Below are positions 27,672-37,279 of a stretch of DNA of 64,000 bases, piece after piece. The position numbers and the translations under genes are program-made. The stretch comes from an uncultured Ectothiorhodospiraceae bacterium. Lineage in GTDB: Bacteria; Pseudomonadota; Gammaproteobacteria; XJ16; Halofilaceae. Each line of letters opens with the position of its first letter. The first letter of the stretch is position 1. The notes under the pieces were generated by a model. The model saw nothing but the letters and a program-made list of their open reading frames with translations. It did no database searches and was not told the DNA's origin. The stretch covers positions 1 to 64,000 of the forward strand of contig CAJXKK010000004.1 in assembly GCA_913055615.1 (NCBI GenBank). Reading direction: 5' to 3'.

Positions 27672-29105
27672 ATGTTCACCACCCTGGTCGTCCTGCTCCA
27701 CGTCACCCTGGCGGTCGCCGCCGCGGGGCATGCTCTGGTGTATAAGCGCGATTCGCGTTCGGCCCTGGGCTGGATCGGCATGTGCGTGGTCTTTCCGGTG
27801 GCCGGGCCCGTCCTGTATTTCCTGTTCGGCGTGAATCGCGTGCACACACGTGCCCGACGGATGATCCGCGATGCACCGTTTCGCCTTGGTGTCGGCTACG
27901 AACGCGGCGAATATGGTTCCCGTGACTCGGTCCTCGATACCGACAGCGTGGAACCGAAGTGGCGTGTTCTGGCGCGGGTCTCCGGAGCACTCACGCGGCG
28001 TCCCCTGGTGAACGGCAACCAGGTCGATCCTCTGCACAATGGCGAGGCTGCCTATCCGGCCATGCTGGAAGCCATCGATCAGGCGCATGAGCGCGTAGTG
28101 CTCTCGACGTATATCTTCGAGACCAACGCGAGCGGACGCCGGTTTATCGATGCCCTGGCCAATGCCCAGCGGCGCGGGGTCGATGTACGGGTGCTCATCG
28201 ACGGCGTGGGCGAACTGTACGCGCTGCCGTGGGCGGGGCAGCTGCTGCGTGAACGGGGCGTGCGCACGGAGCGCTTCATGCGGCCGAGCCTCTGGCCACC
28301 CCGGGTCGATATCAATCTGCGCAATCACCGCAAGATCCTGTCCGTGGATGGCGAGACCGCCTTCATAGGCGGCATGAATATCGGCGATCGGCACCTGCTC
28401 GGCGCCGGTGCGACGCGCAATCCCGTGGTCGATCTCCACTTCCGGCTGCGTGGACCCGTGGTCAGCCAGATCGAGACGGTGTTCGCGGAGGACTGGCGTT
28501 TCGTGACCGGGGAAGTCCTGGAGCCCACGCCCATGGATGGCAGCGGGCCGGCGGGGCCTTCGGTATGCCGGGCATTTACCGATGGACCCAACGAGGATCT
28601 CGATACCATGGCGCTGGTCCTCAATGGTGCCGTCAGCGCCGCGACGGAGCGCGTGGACATCATGACGCCGTATTTCATCCCGCCGCCGGCGCTGGTGGTC
28701 GCCATGCAGACGGCGGCCCTGCGCGGGGTGCACGTGCGCGTGCTCCTGCCGGGCCGCAGCAACCTGCGCTTTGTCGACTGGGCCACGCGCAACATGCTCG
28801 GCGAACTGTTGGCGTTCGGGGTGGATATCCGTTTCCAGCCGCCGCCGTTCGCGCACTCGAAGCTGTTCGTGGTCGATCGGCATTACGCGATCATCGGTTC
28901 CGCGAATATCGATCCGCGCAGCCTGCGACTCAACTTCGAGCTGGCCGCGGAGATATTCTGTGATGCCACCGCGGGCCTGCTCGCCGATCATTGTGACCGG
29001 ATGGCCGCGCGTTCGCGTGCGGTTATGCAGTCGGAGGTGGACGAGCGGCCGCTGGCCGTCCGGGTACGTGATTCTGCCTGCTGGCTGTTTTCGCCGTATC
29101 TGTAA
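27672..29105 (+). CDS. cls: Cardiolipin synthase (phospholipase D family)
   Basis: It condenses phosphatidylglycerol to cardiolipin at the inner membrane. Two N-terminal helices (about residues 1-22 and 33-55) form the PLDc_N domain, followed by two PLD cores. The HKD motifs are NHRKILSVDGETAFIGGMN (about 218-236) and HSKLFVVDRHYAIIGSAN (about 395-412). The length of 477 is normal for ClsA. It is divergent from queG; the 224 bp between them show no gene. Confidence 0.93.
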   Translation: MFTTLVVLLHVTLAVAAAGHALVYKRDSRSALGWIGMCVVFPVAGPVLYFLFGVNRVHTRARRMIRDAPFRLGVGYERGEYGSRDSVLDTDSVEPKWRVLARVSGALTRRPLVNGNQVDPLHNGEAAYPAMLEAIDQAHERVVLSTYIFETNASGRRFIDALANAQRRGVDVRVLIDGVGELYALPWAGQLLRERGVRTERFMRPSLWPPRVDINLRNHRKILSVDGETAFIGGMNIGDRHLLGAGATRNPVVDLHFRLRGPVVSQIETVFAEDWRFVTGEVLEPTPMDGSGPAGPSVCRAFTDGPNEDLDTMALVLNGAVSAATERVDIMTPYFIPPPALVVAMQTAALRGVHVRVLLPGRSNLRFVDWATRNMLGELLAFGVDIRFQPPPFAHSKLFVVDRHYAIIGSANIDPRSLRLNFELAAEIFCDATAGLLADHCDRMAARSRAVMQSEVDERPLAVRVRDSACWLFSPYL

Positions 29106-29141
29106 CGTGCGCGACCGGCCGTGCATGGATGGCCGCCGCGA

Positions 29142-30221
29142 TCAGAACAGTTCCGTTTGGTCCCCGCTGCGCGGTGGGCGCCGGAAGGCGTCGGCGGATA
29201 GGGTACTACGCCGTGACGGGTCGATACCGGCGCGGCGGCTGGCGACCCGGAAGCGCTTTCGGAGCAGATCCGCATATGCACCGCTGCCGCGCATGCGCTG
29301 CCCGAACGAGGCGTCGTAACAGGCGCCGCCGTGCGCATCGCGCAGGTGATTCAGGACACGTTCCGCGCGATCGGGGTAGTGGGCGCGCAGCCATTCCGTG
29401 AACAGCGGCTCCACTTCATGCGGAAGACGCAGCAGGACGTAGCCGGCCGAGCGGGCACCCGCGTCGGCCGCCGCCTGCAGCAGATACTCCAGCTCATGAT
29501 CCGTTAGCGCCGGGATGACCGGCGCGATCAGGGTCCCGACCGGAATGCCCGCTTCGTTCAACCGCTCGATCGTACGCAGCCGGCGCCCTGGCGCCGCGGC
29601 CCGGGGCTCCAGCAGGCGCTTCAGGCCGGCATCCATGCTGGTCAGACTGATCATGACCGAGACCGCGTCGTAGCGGGCGAGTTCCTGCAGGACATCGAGG
29701 TCGCGCTCGACCAGGGCCCCCTTGGTGATGATGCTGACCGGATGGCGATAGTCGGCGAGCACCTCCAGCAATCCACGCGTAACCCGGTATGAACGCTCGA
29801 TCGGCTGGTACGGATCCGTATTCGCGCCCAGCGTGATCGGCGCGGGCTCATATTTCGGGGAACGGATCTCCGCTTCGAGCAGCCGCGCGGCCTCGGGTTT
29901 GTAGAAGAGCTGCGTCTCGAACTCCTGACCGGGGGACAGGCCGTACCAGGAGTGGCTCGGACGCGCGAAGCAGTAAATGCAGCCGTGTTCGCAGCCACGA
30001 TACGGATTGATTGAGCGGTCGAAAGGTACGTCGGGTGACTGGTTCCAGGCGATCACGCTGCGCGCGCGGTCGACACCGACCGTGGTCTCCGGAGCAGGGA
30101 CCGGCTCGTCGAGTCCGCCCCAGCCGTCGTCCAGCGCCTCGGTCAGGACGGACTCGAATCGCCCGGGCGGGGCGGAGAGGGCGCCGCGGCCTTTATGCCA
30201 GGTGCGTTTCGGCATCGTCAT
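29142..30221 (-). CDS. Radical SAM protein of the PA0069/Rv2578c family
   Basis: A 359-residue radical SAM enzyme related to spore photoproduct lyase-like proteins. The iron-sulphur motif is CEHGCIYCFARPSH (about residues 75-88), and NPYRGCEHGC, LGANTDPYQP and GALVERDLDVL are family landmarks. The chemistry is not established. The start at 30221 (MTMPKRTWHKGRGA) gives the normal N-terminus; the frame upstream to 30695 is unrelated. A perfect-core LexA box sits seven bases before the start, so the gene is probably DNA-damage induced. The Pseudomonas aeruginosa homologue PA0069 is known to belong to the LexA regulon, which agrees. Confidence 0.88.
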   Translation of the reverse strand: MTMPKRTWHKGRGALSAPPGRFESVLTEALDDGWGGLDEPVPAPETTVGVDRARSVIAWNQSPDVPFDRSINPYRGCEHGCIYCFARPSHSWYGLSPGQEFETQLFYKPEAARLLEAEIRSPKYEPAPITLGANTDPYQPIERSYRVTRGLLEVLADYRHPVSIITKGALVERDLDVLQELARYDAVSVMISLTSMDAGLKRLLEPRAAAPGRRLRTIERLNEAGIPVGTLIAPVIPALTDHELEYLLQAAADAGARSAGYVLLRLPHEVEPLFTEWLRAHYPDRAERVLNHLRDAHGGACYDASFGQRMRGSGAYADLLRKRFRVASRRAGIDPSRRSTLSADAFRRPPRSGDQTELF

Positions 30222-30228
30222 GATGAGA

Positions 30229-30244
30229 CTGTACAAAAATACAG
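30229..30244 (-). promoter_or_regulatory. LexA (SOS) box of the radical SAM gene
   Basis: CTGTACAAAAATACAG on the plus strand: the exact CTGT-N8-ACAG core with an all-A/T centre apart from one C. It lies seven bases upstream of the start codon, where bound LexA would block transcription or initiation. It is inferred by consensus only. Confidence 0.7.
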
Positions 30245-30298
30245 CTCGCCATGCCAGCGATGGCGCGTTCCGGCGATTGCCAGCGCGCCGCGCAGCGG

Positions 30299-30625
30299 TC
30301 AGCGCGTGACGCCGGCGAATCGTTCCGGGGCGGGCCCGAGGAGTTCCGGTAGGGCGACCAGCGTCGCGGTCCCGCCCAGCGCGCCCAGTGCCAGCGCCAG
30401 CAGGATCGGTGCGATCGGCGTACGTGGGGCGCGCCAGCAGGCGAGCCCGGCGACCACCGCGAGCATAACGCTCACGATCACAGGCGGCTGTAGGGCGAGC
30501 AGGCGCTCCAGGGCCGGGCGCCCGGCCAGACCGATGGCATCGGCCTCGTAAGGGATGATGGTCGCGGCCAGCGTTATCAGGGTGAGGCCCGACGCAAGCA
30601 GGGGGAGAGCGGCGCGACGACTCAT
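30299..30625 (-). CDS. Small membrane protein, function unknown
   Basis: 108 residues with three hydrophobic segments: ALPLLASGLTLITLAATIIP, PVIVSVMLAVVAGLACW and PILLALALGALGGTATLVAL. It begins MSRRAA, giving a positive-inside N-terminus. It resembles the N-terminal membrane part of several endonuclease/phosphatase-like proteins but carries no catalytic domain. It lies upstream of the radical SAM gene on the same strand, 77 bp before its start, so the LexA box would separate their control. Confidence 0.55.
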   Translation of the reverse strand: MSRRAALPLLASGLTLITLAATIIPYEADAIGLAGRPALERLLALQPPVIVSVMLAVVAGLACWRAPRTPIAPILLALALGALGGTATLVALPELLGPAPERFAGVTR

Positions 30626-30808
30626 TGTCGGGGAGTCCCGTTTGTCGGTTGGATGCGGTGATCGGATACCGGGCGAGGACCGCCGGGAGGCGCAATTATG
30701 CTGCTTCAGCAGTGCTTTACAAGGGGGAATGCCGCCTTATTTCAGGGGCTTCGCGGATTCCGCGTTTTCACGCATACTCGCACGCCAGCCGGCTCGCGCG
30801 GATCGCCG

Positions 30809-31495
30809 ATGATCCCCCTCAAAGATGACAATCCGACCCGCATCAGGCCGATCGTCAGCATTACGATCCTCGTGGCCTGCGTGGCCGTGTTCCTGTGGCA
30901 GTTCAGCCTCGGCCCCGAGGCCGGGCAACGCGCGATCTATACCTTCGGCATGATCCCGGCGGTGCTCAGCGGTCAGGCTTCGCTGCCGCCGGAGATGGCG
31001 GTGGTGCCGCCGGCGGGCACCGTGTTGACCTCCATGTTCATGCATGGCGGCTGGATGCATCTGATCGGGAACATGCTCTATCTGTGGATCTTCGCGGATA
31101 ACGTCGAGGACGCGATGGGCCATAGCCGCTTCATCGTGTTCTATATCGTCTGCGGCGTGGCCGCCGCCATGGCCCAGCTCGCGCTGGACCCGTCTTCGGA
31201 AATCCCCATGGTGGGCGCATCCGGCGCGATTTCCGGTGTGCTCGGCGCCTATCTCCTGCTCCACCCGAAGGCGAAGGTGTTGGTCGTCATCCCGCTGGGT
31301 TTCTTCACGCAGATCGTGCATCTGCCGGCGCTGATCGTACTCGTGCTCTGGTTCGGGCTGCAGTTGTTCCAGCAACTGATGGCCGGCACGGGCGGGGGCG
31401 GTGGGGTCGCGTTCATGGCGCACATCGGCGGATTCGTCGCCGGGATGGCGCTGATCCCTCTCTTCCGGTGGCGGCAGGTTCCGCTGTTCCGCTGA
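30809..31495 (+). CDS. Rhomboid-family intramembrane serine protease
   Basis: A polytopic protease that cuts within transmembrane segments. Signatures are HGGWMHLIGNMLYLWIFADN (loop 1 and helix 2), the catalytic serine in GASGAISGVLGAY (about residue 137), and the catalytic histidine in FMAHIGGFVAG (about 204). The length of 228 fits a six-helix core. The start at 30809 (MIPLKDDNPTRIRP) is typical of the group; the frame upstream is not. The substrate is unknown. Confidence 0.92.
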   Translation: MIPLKDDNPTRIRPIVSITILVACVAVFLWQFSLGPEAGQRAIYTFGMIPAVLSGQASLPPEMAVVPPAGTVLTSMFMHGGWMHLIGNMLYLWIFADNVEDAMGHSRFIVFYIVCGVAAAMAQLALDPSSEIPMVGASGAISGVLGAYLLLHPKAKVLVVIPLGFFTQIVHLPALIVLVLWFGLQLFQQLMAGTGGGGGVAFMAHIGGFVAGMALIPLFRWRQVPLFR

Positions 31496-31512
31496 TCCCC
31501 GTGGCCCGGCGA

Positions 31513-32031
31513 TCAATGGCCGGGAGAGTAGTAGGGCGGATAACGCCAATACGGGTCATACCACCAGCGCGGTGGCGGTAGCGGACTCGGATCGACGGTC
31601 CGTCGTTCCGGCCAGACGTGCACGGCTTCTGGCCGGATCACCGGGTAGCGGTAATCGTAATCCCCGATCGGGCGGGTCTCGAAGCCGTTAATCTCGCCGA
31701 CGACCGTAATATCCGAATCGGCCGGGTACGAGGCGGGGTCGTCGAATCCGTCACGGCAGGCGAGGAACCGGCGACCCGGGGGGGAGCTGCTCTCGAGCGG
31801 CCGCGCGATGTCGTCGAGTTCACGCGCGAGGATCTCGAAGCAGGTGCGCTCGCGTCGGGGCTGGACCTCCAGCAGCCGTCCGCCCCAGCGCACGTTGATG
31901 CCGATATCTTCGTCGGTGGCTTCGGCCGGCTTCGGGCCGGTGTAGTCACCGCGGAGTTCGTCCGGCGTGCTCGCGCAGCCCGAGAGGGCCGCGCCCAGAA
32001 CAAGCACGGTAATCGCGCGGAGTCGTCGCAT
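31513..32031 (-). CDS. Slp-family outer-membrane lipoprotein
   Basis: A 172-residue lipoprotein: a signal peptide with lipobox LSGC (Cys at residue 19), then the Slp domain with GINVRWGGRLLEVQP, TCFEILARELDDIARP and ITVVGEINGFETRPIGDYDY. The C-terminal tail is rich in Pro, Trp and Tyr (PPPRWWYDPYWRYPP). In E. coli Slp is starvation-inducible; the role here is unknown. It is convergent with the rhomboid gene. Confidence 0.88.
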   Translation of the reverse strand: MRRLRAITVLVLGAALSGCASTPDELRGDYTGPKPAEATDEDIGINVRWGGRLLEVQPRRERTCFEILARELDDIARPLESSSPPGRRFLACRDGFDDPASYPADSDITVVGEINGFETRPIGDYDYRYPVIRPEAVHVWPERRTVDPSPLPPPRWWYDPYWRYPPYYSPGH

Positions 32032-32156
32032 CGTCGTTCCGATTGCAGTCGCCTGGATGGCAGTATAGCGCTTGGATGCTTGTGTCGAGCATATGACTCG
32101 GTCGGTTCCGCAGGGGCCAATCGGCCGCGATTTCCCGGAGCGTCACCCGGGTCGGT

Positions 32157-32162
32157 TATAAT
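32157..32162 (+). promoter_or_regulatory. -10 box before the FMN reductase gene
   Basis: TATAAT 43 bp upstream of the ATG at 32205; no convincing -35 element. Confidence 0.35.
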
Positions 32163-32204
32163 CCGCGATTCGTTCACCAGCCCACTCTTGGATCGGGGAT
32201 CCCC

Positions 32205-32759
32205 ATGACGCATCTCGTCGCGCTGTCCGGCAGCCTTCGCCGCCATTCGTTCAACACGGCACTGGCCAACGCGTTTGCGGAACTCGCGCCGCCCGGTGTC
32301 AGTGTCGAGGTATTCACGCCCGCCGGCGTTCCGCTGTATGACGCTGATCTGGAGGCCGCGGAGGGCATCCCCGAGGCGGTCGCGATCCTGAAGGAGCGGA
32401 TCAGTGTCGCCGACGGCATGATCCTGGTGACGCCCGAATACAACCAGGGTGTGCCCGGTGTACTGAAAAACACCCTCGATTGGCTCTCGCGGCCGCCTGC
32501 GGACATCAAACAGGTCTTCCGGGATCGCCCGCTGGCGCTGTGTGGCGCCTCGGCCGGGGGCGGCGGTTCACGTTCCGCCCAGTATGCCTGGCTGCCGACC
32601 CTGCGTGCGCTGGGTGTGCGGCTGTGGAATGGTGGTCAGCTCTATCTGCCCGCTGCCGGCGAGCTTGTGGATGCGGATGGCCGCCTTGTGGACAACGCAA
32701 TGCGCGAACGCGTCCAGGGGTTCGTGAAGGGGTTCGTTGAATTCTCCGGGCACGGCTGA
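32205..32759 (+). CDS. NADPH-dependent FMN reductase
   Basis: A flavodoxin-like quinone or chromate reductase of the ArsH/YieF type, 184 residues. The FMN phosphate loop is ALSGSLRRHSFNTALANAF (residues 5-23) and the isoalloxazine loop is TPEYNQGVPGVLKNTLDWLS (about 76-95). The physiological acceptor is unknown. crcB starts 9 bases after the stop, suggesting one transcript. Confidence 0.92.
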   Translation: MTHLVALSGSLRRHSFNTALANAFAELAPPGVSVEVFTPAGVPLYDADLEAAEGIPEAVAILKERISVADGMILVTPEYNQGVPGVLKNTLDWLSRPPADIKQVFRDRPLALCGASAGGGGSRSAQYAWLPTLRALGVRLWNGGQLYLPAAGELVDADGRLVDNAMRERVQGFVKGFVEFSGHG

Positions 32760-32768
32760 GGGGCGAAC

Positions 32769-33155
32769 GTGCAGACGTGGATCGCGATCGCGTTGGGTGG
32801 TGCGGCCGGGGCGGTCGCGCGTTGGCTGATGTCTACCGGGGTCCAGCGCTGGCTGGGCCGCGATTTCCATTTCCCCTGGGGGACGCTCAGCGTCAACGTT
32901 CTGGGCTCGCTCGCGATGGGACTGCTGGTGCTGCTGTTCATCGAGCGCTTCGAGCCGGGACCGGCGCTGCGGCTTGGTGTTCTGGTCGGCTTCCTCGGGG
33001 CATTTACGACCTTCTCGACCTTCGCCCTTGAGACCGTGAATCTGGTCCAGGATCAGGCACCGCTGCGCGCATTCGCATACGTACTCGTGAGTGTGGGTGC
33101 CTGTGTAACCGCAGCACTCGCGGGTATGCTGATCGGGCGACAGATCGTCGCCTGA
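32769..33155 (+). CDS. crcB: Fluoride ion channel Fluc/CrcB
   Basis: A small dimeric channel that exports fluoride. It has four membrane helices in 128 residues. The diagnostic GFLGAFTTFSTFALE (about residues 75-89) holds the fluoride-path phenylalanines and threonines, and SVNVLGSLAMG carries the conserved pore asparagine. The start is a GTG preceded by GAGGGGCGAAC. No fluoride riboswitch is visible upstream. Confidence 0.93.
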   Translation: MQTWIAIALGGAAGAVARWLMSTGVQRWLGRDFHFPWGTLSVNVLGSLAMGLLVLLFIERFEPGPALRLGVLVGFLGAFTTFSTFALETVNLVQDQAPLRAFAYVLVSVGACVTAALAGMLIGRQIVA

Positions 33156-33171
33156 AGGTCATCGTCATTAA

Positions 33172-34503
<1,332 letters not shown>

Positions 34504-34523
34504 GCGGGGCGTGCCGTCATGCG

Positions 34524-34553
34524 CGTGGGCCCGGGATGCAACCCCGGCCCACG
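34524..34553 (+). terminator. Hairpin after serS
   Basis: CGTGGGCC..GGCCCACG with a short loop, 21 bp after the stop; no T tract follows, so it may end the transcript only weakly or in a Rho-assisted way. Confidence 0.45.
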
Positions 34554-34604
34554 ATATCCGCCCAGGCGAAGTGCCTTACGCCCGAGCACCCGCGCGCTGA
34601 ACGA

Positions 34605-34793
34605 CTAAGACTGCGCCATCCAGATCAGCAGCAGCACGAACAGCACCACGCCGCCGATCGGCAACAGGGCACCGAGCCAGTCTTTGGCCGAGCCTTTCGG
34701 ACTGTTCTTGACTGCTTCCCCCGCTCTGGGGCCGAAGTAGAACAGCGCGACCAGCGCCATGGCACCCAGAGCGATCTGCATCCAAAGTGTCAT
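34605..34793 (-). CDS. Small two-helix membrane protein
   Basis: 62 residues with hydrophobic segments at about 4-20 (WMQIALGAMALVALFYF) and 43-59 (ALLPIGGVVLFVLLLIW) joined by a charged loop. GGGGAG precedes the ATG. I do not recognise a family beyond small conserved membrane proteins of gammaproteobacteria. An intrinsic terminator separates it from the BI-1 gene upstream. Confidence 0.65.
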   Translation of the reverse strand: MTLWMQIALGAMALVALFYFGPRAGEAVKNSPKGSAKDWLGALLPIGGVVLFVLLLIWMAQS

Positions 34794-34805
34794 ATCGGGC
34801 TCCCC

Positions 34806-34836
34806 GAAAAAGCGAGCCCCGCACGGGGCGGGGCTC
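34806..34836 (-). terminator. Intrinsic terminator of the BI-1 gene
   Basis: Reading on the minus strand: GAGCCCCG, a seven-base loop, CGGGGCTC, then a T run. It ends the Bax-inhibitor-like transcript. Confidence 0.85.
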
Positions 34837-34872
34837 GGTAATGCGTTTGCTGCCTCTGAACCGGCTTGCTGA

Positions 34873-35547
34873 TCAGCGCTCGCCGGCAAAAGCCGCCAGC
34901 AGCTGCAGCAGGCTGAGGAAGAGGTTGTAGATGGCGATATAGAGCGTGACGGTCGCCATGATGTAGTTCGTCTCGCCGCCATGGATGATCGCGCTGGTCT
35001 GGTACAGGATCATCCCGGACATCAGCAGGATAAACATGGCCGAGACCACCAGCGACAGCGTCGACAGCCCGAAGATCGCAGCGCCGATGCCGGCGAGGAA
35101 TGCGACCAGAATGCCGACGAACAGGAACCCGCCGAGGAAGCTGAAATCACGCTTCGACACGAGCGCGTAGGCGGACAGGCCGAGGAAGATGATCCCCGTG
35201 CCGCCGAGCGCGGTCATCACGAGCTGGCCACCGTTCGACAGAGCGGCAAGGTAATAGCTGAGCACGGGCCCCAGCCCGAAGCCGAGCAGGCCGGTCACGC
35301 CGAACACGACGCCGATGCCCGCCGCCGAATTCGCGAACCGGGGGAGCACGAACCACAGCAGCCCAAGACTGGCCAGCGTGCAGATGAGCCCGGCACCCTG
35401 ACCCACGTTCAGGGCCATCGCCAGGCCGGCCGTCATGGCGCTGAACAGCAGCGTCATCGACAGCAGCATGTACGTGTTGCGCAGTACCCGGTTGGTGGAA
35501 AGTACACCCGCTTCGGTACGGCCGTGCAGGACACGATCCTGATTCAT
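34873..35547 (-). CDS. Bax inhibitor-1/YccA family membrane protein
   Basis: A protein of about 224 residues with seven helices, matching the YccA/YbhL group that modulates FtsH in E. coli. VLRNTYMLLSMTLLFSAMTA starts the core, and the last helix ends YLAIYNLFLSLLQLL-like sequence, as in the family. The start at 35547 (MNQDRVLHGR) follows GGAGG by six bases; the frame upstream is not family-like. Confidence 0.9.
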   Translation of the reverse strand: MNQDRVLHGRTEAGVLSTNRVLRNTYMLLSMTLLFSAMTAGLAMALNVGQGAGLICTLASLGLLWFVLPRFANSAAGIGVVFGVTGLLGFGLGPVLSYYLAALSNGGQLVMTALGGTGIIFLGLSAYALVSKRDFSFLGGFLFVGILVAFLAGIGAAIFGLSTLSLVVSAMFILLMSGMILYQTSAIIHGGETNYIMATVTLYIAIYNLFLSLLQLLAAFAGER

Positions 35548-35713
35548 TTCATTCCTCCAGTGGATACGGAGATCGCTTTCGCGGGGCGCAATCACCCCCA
35601 CGATCCCTTCTGACCCCGCTATTTCGACAGGTAGTGACGCGGACGTCAACTTACAAGTGGTTTAGCCGCGAAATACCTGAATGCGGGCGCTTGCGGGGCC
35701 TCAGCCCCCCATT

Positions 35714-35742
35714 TTCGCATACGCCTCCCGATGCGCTACTAT
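35714..35742 (+). promoter_or_regulatory. Promoter of the tRNA-Ser gene
   Basis: TTCGCA, 17 bp, TACTAT, followed by a GC-rich discriminator (TCGCGCCCGG) as expected for stringently controlled stable RNA. The start would be near 35749, about 54 bp before the tRNA. Confidence 0.5.
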
Positions 35743-35802
35743 TCGCGCCCGGCCGCCGAAAGGTTGCGCGCGGTGCGGGTGCGCGTTCGTGCCGAGACCG
35801 CT

Positions 35803-35892
35803 GGAGGGGTGGCAGAGTGGTCGATTGCAGCGGTCTTGAAAACCGCCGAGGGTTCACGCCCTCCGTGGGTTCGAATCCCACCCCCTCCGCCA
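35803..35892 (+). tRNA. tRNA-Ser (anticodon UGA)
   Basis: 90 nt including an encoded CCA. The acceptor arms GGAGGGG and CCCCTCC pair fully, the anticodon loop reads CTTGAAA (anticodon TGA), the long class II variable arm is CGAGGGTTCACGCCCTC, and the T loop is TTCGAAT. A perfect intrinsic terminator follows at once. Confidence 0.97.
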
Positions 35893-35895
35893 TAT

Positions 35896-35933
35896 AAACA
35901 GAAAACCCCGCTGCAAGGCGGGGTTTTCTGTTT
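35896..35933 (+). terminator. Intrinsic terminator of tRNA-Ser
   Basis: A 16 bp perfect stem centred on ACCCCGC-TGCAAG-GCGGGGT, with A and T runs at its feet so that it works in both directions. Confidence 0.9.
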
Positions 35934-36052
35934 ATGCGGTGCCGGGTGTGTGGACGAACCCGCCCGGTTCGACAAATCGGCAGGACAGCCGATTTGGACG
36001 CCGACCGAAGGGAGGCGCCCCGAAGGGGTGGCGGCCATGGATGGCCGCCATC

Positions 36053-36078
36053 AATCCCACCCCCTCCACCATACAAAC
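36053..36078 (+). repeat. Imperfect repeat of the tRNA-Ser 3' end (possible att site or tRNA remnant)
   Basis: Matches 35874-35899 (T arm, acceptor, CCA and six bases beyond) at 24 of 26 positions. No tRNA body precedes it, though a GGGGTGGC word at 36026-36033 recalls the tRNA 5' part. Integrases often use tRNA 3' ends, leaving such direct repeats; no integrase is seen between the copies. Confidence 0.6.
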
Positions 36079-36094
36079 CAATTGGGCCAACAAC

Positions 36095-37108
36095 CTACCC
36101 ATTCCGATACAGATAGCTGTACCCGTTGATCGCGGGCACCCCACCCAGATGCGCGTACAGCACTCGCGAGCCCTCGGGGAAGTAACCCTTGCGCACCAGA
36201 TCGATCAGCCCCTGCATCGATTTCCCCTCGTACACGGGGTCGGTCATCATCCCTTCCAGGCGCGCACAGAGCCGGATGGCGTCGTTGGTCTCGTCGGACG
36301 GCACACCGTACACCGGGTACGCATAGTCTCTGTTCAGGACCACTTCGTCGGCCTCGATGGTGCGCCCGAGTCCGACCAGATCCGCAGTCCGACCAGCGAT
36401 CTCGCGGACCTGGTCGCCCGTCTTCTCCGGGGTTGCGGAGGCATCGATACCGATCACATTCCGGGCGCGGCCGTCGGCCGCGAAACCGACCACCATGCCG
36501 GCATGCGTCGAGCCGGTGACCGTGCACACGACGATGTAGTCGAAGTGCAGATCCATCTCCCGTTCCTGCTGGCGGACTTCCTCGGCGAAGCCCACGTAGC
36601 CGAGCCCCCCGAGTTCGTGCACCGATGCACCGGCGGGGATCGGGTAGGGTGTCCCGCCGCGGGCGCGCACATCTTCCAGCGCCTGCTCCCAACTGTCGCG
36701 GATACCGATATCGAAACCGCGATCGACCAGTTCGATTTCGGCGCCCATGACGCGCGACATGAGGATATTGCCGACCCGGTCGTAGACGGCATCGGGGAAG
36801 GGCACCCAGCTCTCCTGGACCAGGCGGCACCGAAGACCCAGTTTGGCCGCGACCGCGGCGACCTGGCGGGTATGATTCGACTGGATCCCGCCGATGGTGA
36901 CGAGCGTGTCGGCGCCCTGTTTCAGGATATCGGGAACGAGGTACTCGAGTTTGCGGATCTTGTTGCCGCCGAATGCGAGACCCGAGTTGCAGTCCTCGCG
37001 CTTGGCGTGGATCTCCACGGTAGCGCCGAGGTGTTCGCTGAGGCGATCGAGGCGTTCGATCGGGCTGGGCCCGAAAGTGAGCGGGTAGCGTTCGAATTGT
37101 TCAAGCAT
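36095..37108 (-). CDS. acdS: 1-aminocyclopropane-1-carboxylate (ACC) deaminase
   Basis: A fold-type II PLP enzyme that opens ACC to 2-oxobutyrate and ammonia. The 337-residue chain aligns closely with the known Pseudomonas enzyme, one residue shorter at the start: [33 protein letters not shown] with PLP Lys50, [10 protein letters not shown] with Ser77, and PVYEGKS with Tyr293 and Glu294. Leu321 sits in AHLGGVPA. Glu and Leu at the last two sites are those reported to separate ACC deaminase from D-cysteine desulfhydrase. It borders the tRNA-Ser repeat and diverges from the phosphatase gene. Confidence 0.88.
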   Translation of the reverse strand: MLEQFERYPLTFGPSPIERLDRLSEHLGATVEIHAKREDCNSGLAFGGNKIRKLEYLVPDILKQGADTLVTIGGIQSNHTRQVAAVAAKLGLRCRLVQESWVPFPDAVYDRVGNILMSRVMGAEIELVDRGFDIGIRDSWEQALEDVRARGGTPYPIPAGASVHELGGLGYVGFAEEVRQQEREMDLHFDYIVVCTVTGSTHAGMVVGFAADGRARNVIGIDASATPEKTGDQVREIAGRTADLVGLGRTIEADEVVLNRDYAYPVYGVPSDETNDAIRLCARLEGMMTDPVYEGKSMQGLIDLVRKGYFPEGSRVLYAHLGGVPAINGYSYLYRNG

Positions 37109-37279
37109 GCCGTGCGTCCTGTTTCTCGGTGTCGTTGGGGGATGATAACCGCCCGCGCCACTCCGTGGTGCTGATCGGGTGTTTCTGGACGCGCACCACT
37201 CCCCGGCGAGCGCTCCATTCTGCTAGGCTCAATTTTGTCTCACGGGACATTGTTCGACTTCCGGGATGCGAGCGTGACG

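Noticed and set aside
35651-36076. Minus-strand open frames across the tRNA-Ser gene
   Set aside because: They are translations of the antisense of the tRNA (the familiar RTHGGREPSAVFKTAAIDHS artefact), not proteins.
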